Source: JAAYXS01 sp964550375
GTDB taxonomy: Bacteria > Planctomycetota > Phycisphaerae > UBA1845 > Fen-1342
Direction of reading: 5' to 3'
Assembly: GCA_964550375.1 (NCBI GenBank)
Contig: CAZJYX010000002.1
Location: 62,001 to 126,000, forward strand
DNA: 64,000 nt
The translations under genes and the position numbers were made by a program. Below, piece by piece: positions 62,078 to 64,000 of the stretch (positions are counted from its first letter, which is position 1; each line of letters starts with the position of its first letter). The notes beneath the pieces were generated by a model. The model saw only the letters and a list, made by a program, of their open reading frames with translations, ran no database searches and had not been told where the DNA came from.

Positions 62078-64000
62078 TTACCGGTGCTGGGCGGTGGCGG
62101 TTTCCCGGTCGGCGGTGGCGGCGTGCTGGTGGTTGGGATTCAGGTCGTTACAGAGGAATTGTTTAGTGGTTTGGGCGATTTCGGTGTCGGGGGCTTTGGG
62201 GTTGCCGGCGAGCTGGCTCCTGAGGAAGGCGGTCCAGGCGCGGCGCCAGTGGCGATCGTGGCGGGCGAATTGCCGGCAGAAGTGGGTGCGGGCAGTCTGG
62301 ATGTGCGGCTGCCGCCACCAGGTTGGCGCGTTGGGCCATACGGCATTGACGCAATCGGCGGCTTGTGTTGGGGAGTCGTGGAGTATACCGGCGTGGCGCA
62401 GTTCTTCGAAAGCGGGCTGGGCCGCGGGGTGGAGTGGGAAGACGGTCGGGTCCCAGAAGAGAATGGTGGGCATGTTCATGGCGAGAGCTTCGAGCAGGCT
62501 GGTCGTGGGCCGGTCGATGACCAGCAGGCGGGCCGCGGGAAGCCAATCAACCAGGGTACCGGTGTTGATGACGCGGCAGGCTGGTGTGGCGGCGTGGACG
62601 CATTCCAGTTCCTGAACGCCGTAGTCATGGATGTATGGGCGGTAGTAGACCCGTGCCCGGAGGGGCTCGTGGAGGTGGCGCAGAAAGTGCTGTTTCCACT
62701 CGAGGTAGCCGAGCAGGTCTTCCGGCTGCCCGACTGAGTGATAGCGGTAGTGATAGGCGGGGACGAGGGCACCGGCGAAGACCAGGTAGTTGCCGCGGCC
62801 ATGGTGTCGGGGCAGCTTGGCGAGCAGTGGTGCGGGCAGCGGGTGATACGAGGCGGGGTAATGGTGTTGGTGCGACCAGCCCCAGGTGATGAAGCAGTCG
62901 GCGGATTCGTACTCGATCTTGCCGAGGGGGAAGGCGCGCGTCTGCCCGTAGCCGCTGCCGTGCTGGGCGGATATCCAGCGGCCGCCGTTAGCGACAATAT
63001 GGGCGATGCGGTAGCGTAGCTCGATGCGGTCGTAGACGTCGTTGCCGACCCAGAGGCGACTGATGTCGCGGTCGGGTTGGCCGGCGGGGCAATAGGTAAG
63101 GAAAGAGGCCGGCAAGTGGTGGGGCAGCAGACGTGCTATGACGTTCTCGAAGTTGGACTGCGGCTCGAATTCGAAGGGGTGGCTCAGCAGGTGGGCGCGG
63201 TCGGCCGTGCGTGGCGCCGGGAGGTCGTGGCGGGGGGTTTTGCGCAGGAGCGTCAGCGGATCGAGCAGCAGTTGCAGCATCAGCTTGTCGCGGCGCGTGA
63301 CGCCGTAGATTGTGCCGAGCAGGCAGCGCGCGTGCGTGCGGCGCAGGAGGGCCGATTCGAGGCGATCGATCAGGTGTGTCAGCGAGCGGCGCAAACGCGC
63401 CGCCGAGGGTTCGCGGGTGGTCGCGGGGTTCGCGGGTGAGAGGCGGCGCGGCGGAGAGTCCGCCAGCGTTACGGCAGTCTCGCGGGGCGCGAGGAAGTCC
63501 AGTTCGGGCGCGGCGCGAATAATGTCTGAGATGAGTTGCAGGTTATAGGCGTGCTCGCTCACGTTGTACGCCAGGTGTGGCCAACTTCGTACTTCGAAGC
63601 AACCTGGCCGGCAGATGCGGACGCGCAAGTGTTCGTGGGCGGGTCGCAGGTGTCCGGCGCGGCGCAGGCGCTGGTAACGGTCGTGACACATGCCGAGCCA
63701 GTGCGTGAGCCAGGTGATGCTCACGATTTGCCAGAAGCGGGCGGAGTGCTCGACACCGTGGAGATCGTTGAGCAGGCGGGCAAGCGGCGGGATGAGCCGG
63801 TCGCACAGGGAGTCGATGTATGTGGCAGCGCGCAGTAGGTCATCGGGGCCATCGTGGGGTGAAGGGACGAGTCGGAAGCTCCGGTATTCGCGGAAGCGGT
63901 AAGTGGGGTGATAGGCGAAGCACCACGGTCCCAGGAAGAGGGCGCGGCCTGCGTCGGCCGGCCAGAGCTCCGGCACGCCGGTGAGCACGAGTTCGCGGAG
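62078..64000 (-). CDS. LIC12162-type putative transferase, 5' end outside the window
   Basis: The frame is open to the right edge; GTG at 63988 is an internal possibility giving 636 residues. Just after it come ELWPADAGRALFLGPWCFAY and LIPPLARLLNDLHGVEHSARFW, and later GRWISAQHGSGYGQT, DCFITWGWSHQHHY and TTSLLEALAMNMPTILFW. These match the LIC12162 family of putative surface-carbohydrate transferases named from Leptospira, which begin with an FLG-x-WC block near residue 20-30; the true start is therefore probably a few codons beyond the edge. It lies upstream of a GT4 and the Wzm/Wzt-like exporter. Biochemical activity of the family is not established. Confidence 0.8.
   Translation of the reverse strand, partial: LRELVLTGVPELWPADAGRALFLGPWCFAYHPTYRFREYRSFRLVPSPHDGPDDLLRAATYIDSLCDRLIPPLARLLNDLHGVEHSARFWQIVSITWLTHWLGMCHDRYQRLRRAGHLRPAHEHLRVRICRPGCFEVRSWPHLAYNVSEHAYNLQLISDIIRAAPELDFLAPRETAVTLADSPPRRLSPANPATTREPSAARLRRSLTHLIDRLESALLRRTHARCLLGTIYGVTRRDKLMLQLLLDPLTLLRKTPRHDLPAPRTADRAHLLSHPFEFEPQSNFENVIARLLPHHLPASFLTYCPAGQPDRDISRLWVGNDVYDRIELRYRIAHIVANGGRWISAQHGSGYGQTRAFPLGKIEYESADCFITWGWSHQHHYPASYHPLPAPLLAKLPRHHGRGNYLVFAGALVPAYHYRYHSVGQPEDLLGYLEWKQHFLRHLHEPLRARVYYRPYIHDYGVQELECVHAATPACRVINTGTLVDWLPAARLLVIDRPTTSLLEALAMNMPTILFWDPTVFPLHPAAQPAFEELRHAGILHDSPTQAADCVNAVWPNAPTWWRQPHIQTARTHFCRQFARHDRHWRRAWTAFLRSQLAGNPKAPDTEIAQTTKQFLCNDLNPNHQHAATADRETATAQHR

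Overview
High-GC DNA from a heterotrophic member of the Planctomycetota, probably of the Phycisphaerae. The taxonomic call is an inference from gene content: a secreted protein ending in a planctomycete-style dockerin, a type II prepilin-like protein with the FADGHVDF motif, a Tat-exported Gfo/Idh/MocA oxidoreductase, four beta-propeller proteins of the PQQ-like class each starting with a W-P-x-x-x-G signature, and a membrane-anchored Ser/Thr kinase. No rRNA, tRNA, CRISPR array or intact transposase was seen.

Layout. 0-7.3 kb, mostly minus strand: Tat oxidoreductase, seven-haem cytochrome, discoidin-like secreted protein and the start of an Agl23-like membrane glycosyltransferase form one tight operon; then a polyprenyl-phosphate-type GT2, a DUF456 protein and a nucleoside-type MFS permease. 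7.6-15 kb, plus strand: secreted C69 dipeptidase, double GT2, BadF-type sugar kinase, MurQ and a sodium:solute symporter, which reads as a peptidoglycan amino-sugar recycling set. 15-21.9 kb: REC-CheX fusion, AcpS, a cobalamin-binding protein lacking the usual axial histidine, a 59-residue membrane protein, trigger factor and two adjacent ClpP proteases, the second with Asn where the catalytic Asp should be. 22-35.6 kb: a YceI-like secreted protein, three propeller proteins, and a tightly coupled five-gene redox operon (propeller/NHL protein, Tat ferredoxin, NapH-like membrane ferredoxin, membrane-anchored NuoE-NuoF fusion, NuoG/GltD-like flavoprotein). 35.8-46.3 kb: prepilin-like protein, GT4, ABC/FtsX exporter, propeller protein, glutamine synthetase, YebC, lipoprotein. 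46.4-49.8 kb: methyltransferase, a 0.8 kb gene-poor stretch with a G-quadruplex motif, and the dockerin protein. 50-53.8 kb: SDR, tandem PTPS/QueD, kinase, NifU-like protein. 54.3-64 kb: surface-polysaccharide cluster with Wzm/Wzt-like ABC exporter, CgeB-like and GT-B glycosyltransferases and a LIC12162-type transferase running off the right edge.

The largest-scale signal is strand composition. From 1 to about 46 kb the plus strand is C-rich whatever the gene orientation; from about 48 kb to the end it is G-rich whatever the orientation. The change from negative to positive GC skew along the plus strand is the signature expected at a replication origin (or an inversion boundary), and it falls in the gene-poor stretch near 46.3-47.9 kb.

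Most open frames antisense to these genes are by-products of high GC and were left out. Start sites were moved downstream of the longest frame where a Shine-Dalgarno sequence, signal peptide or overlap argued for it.
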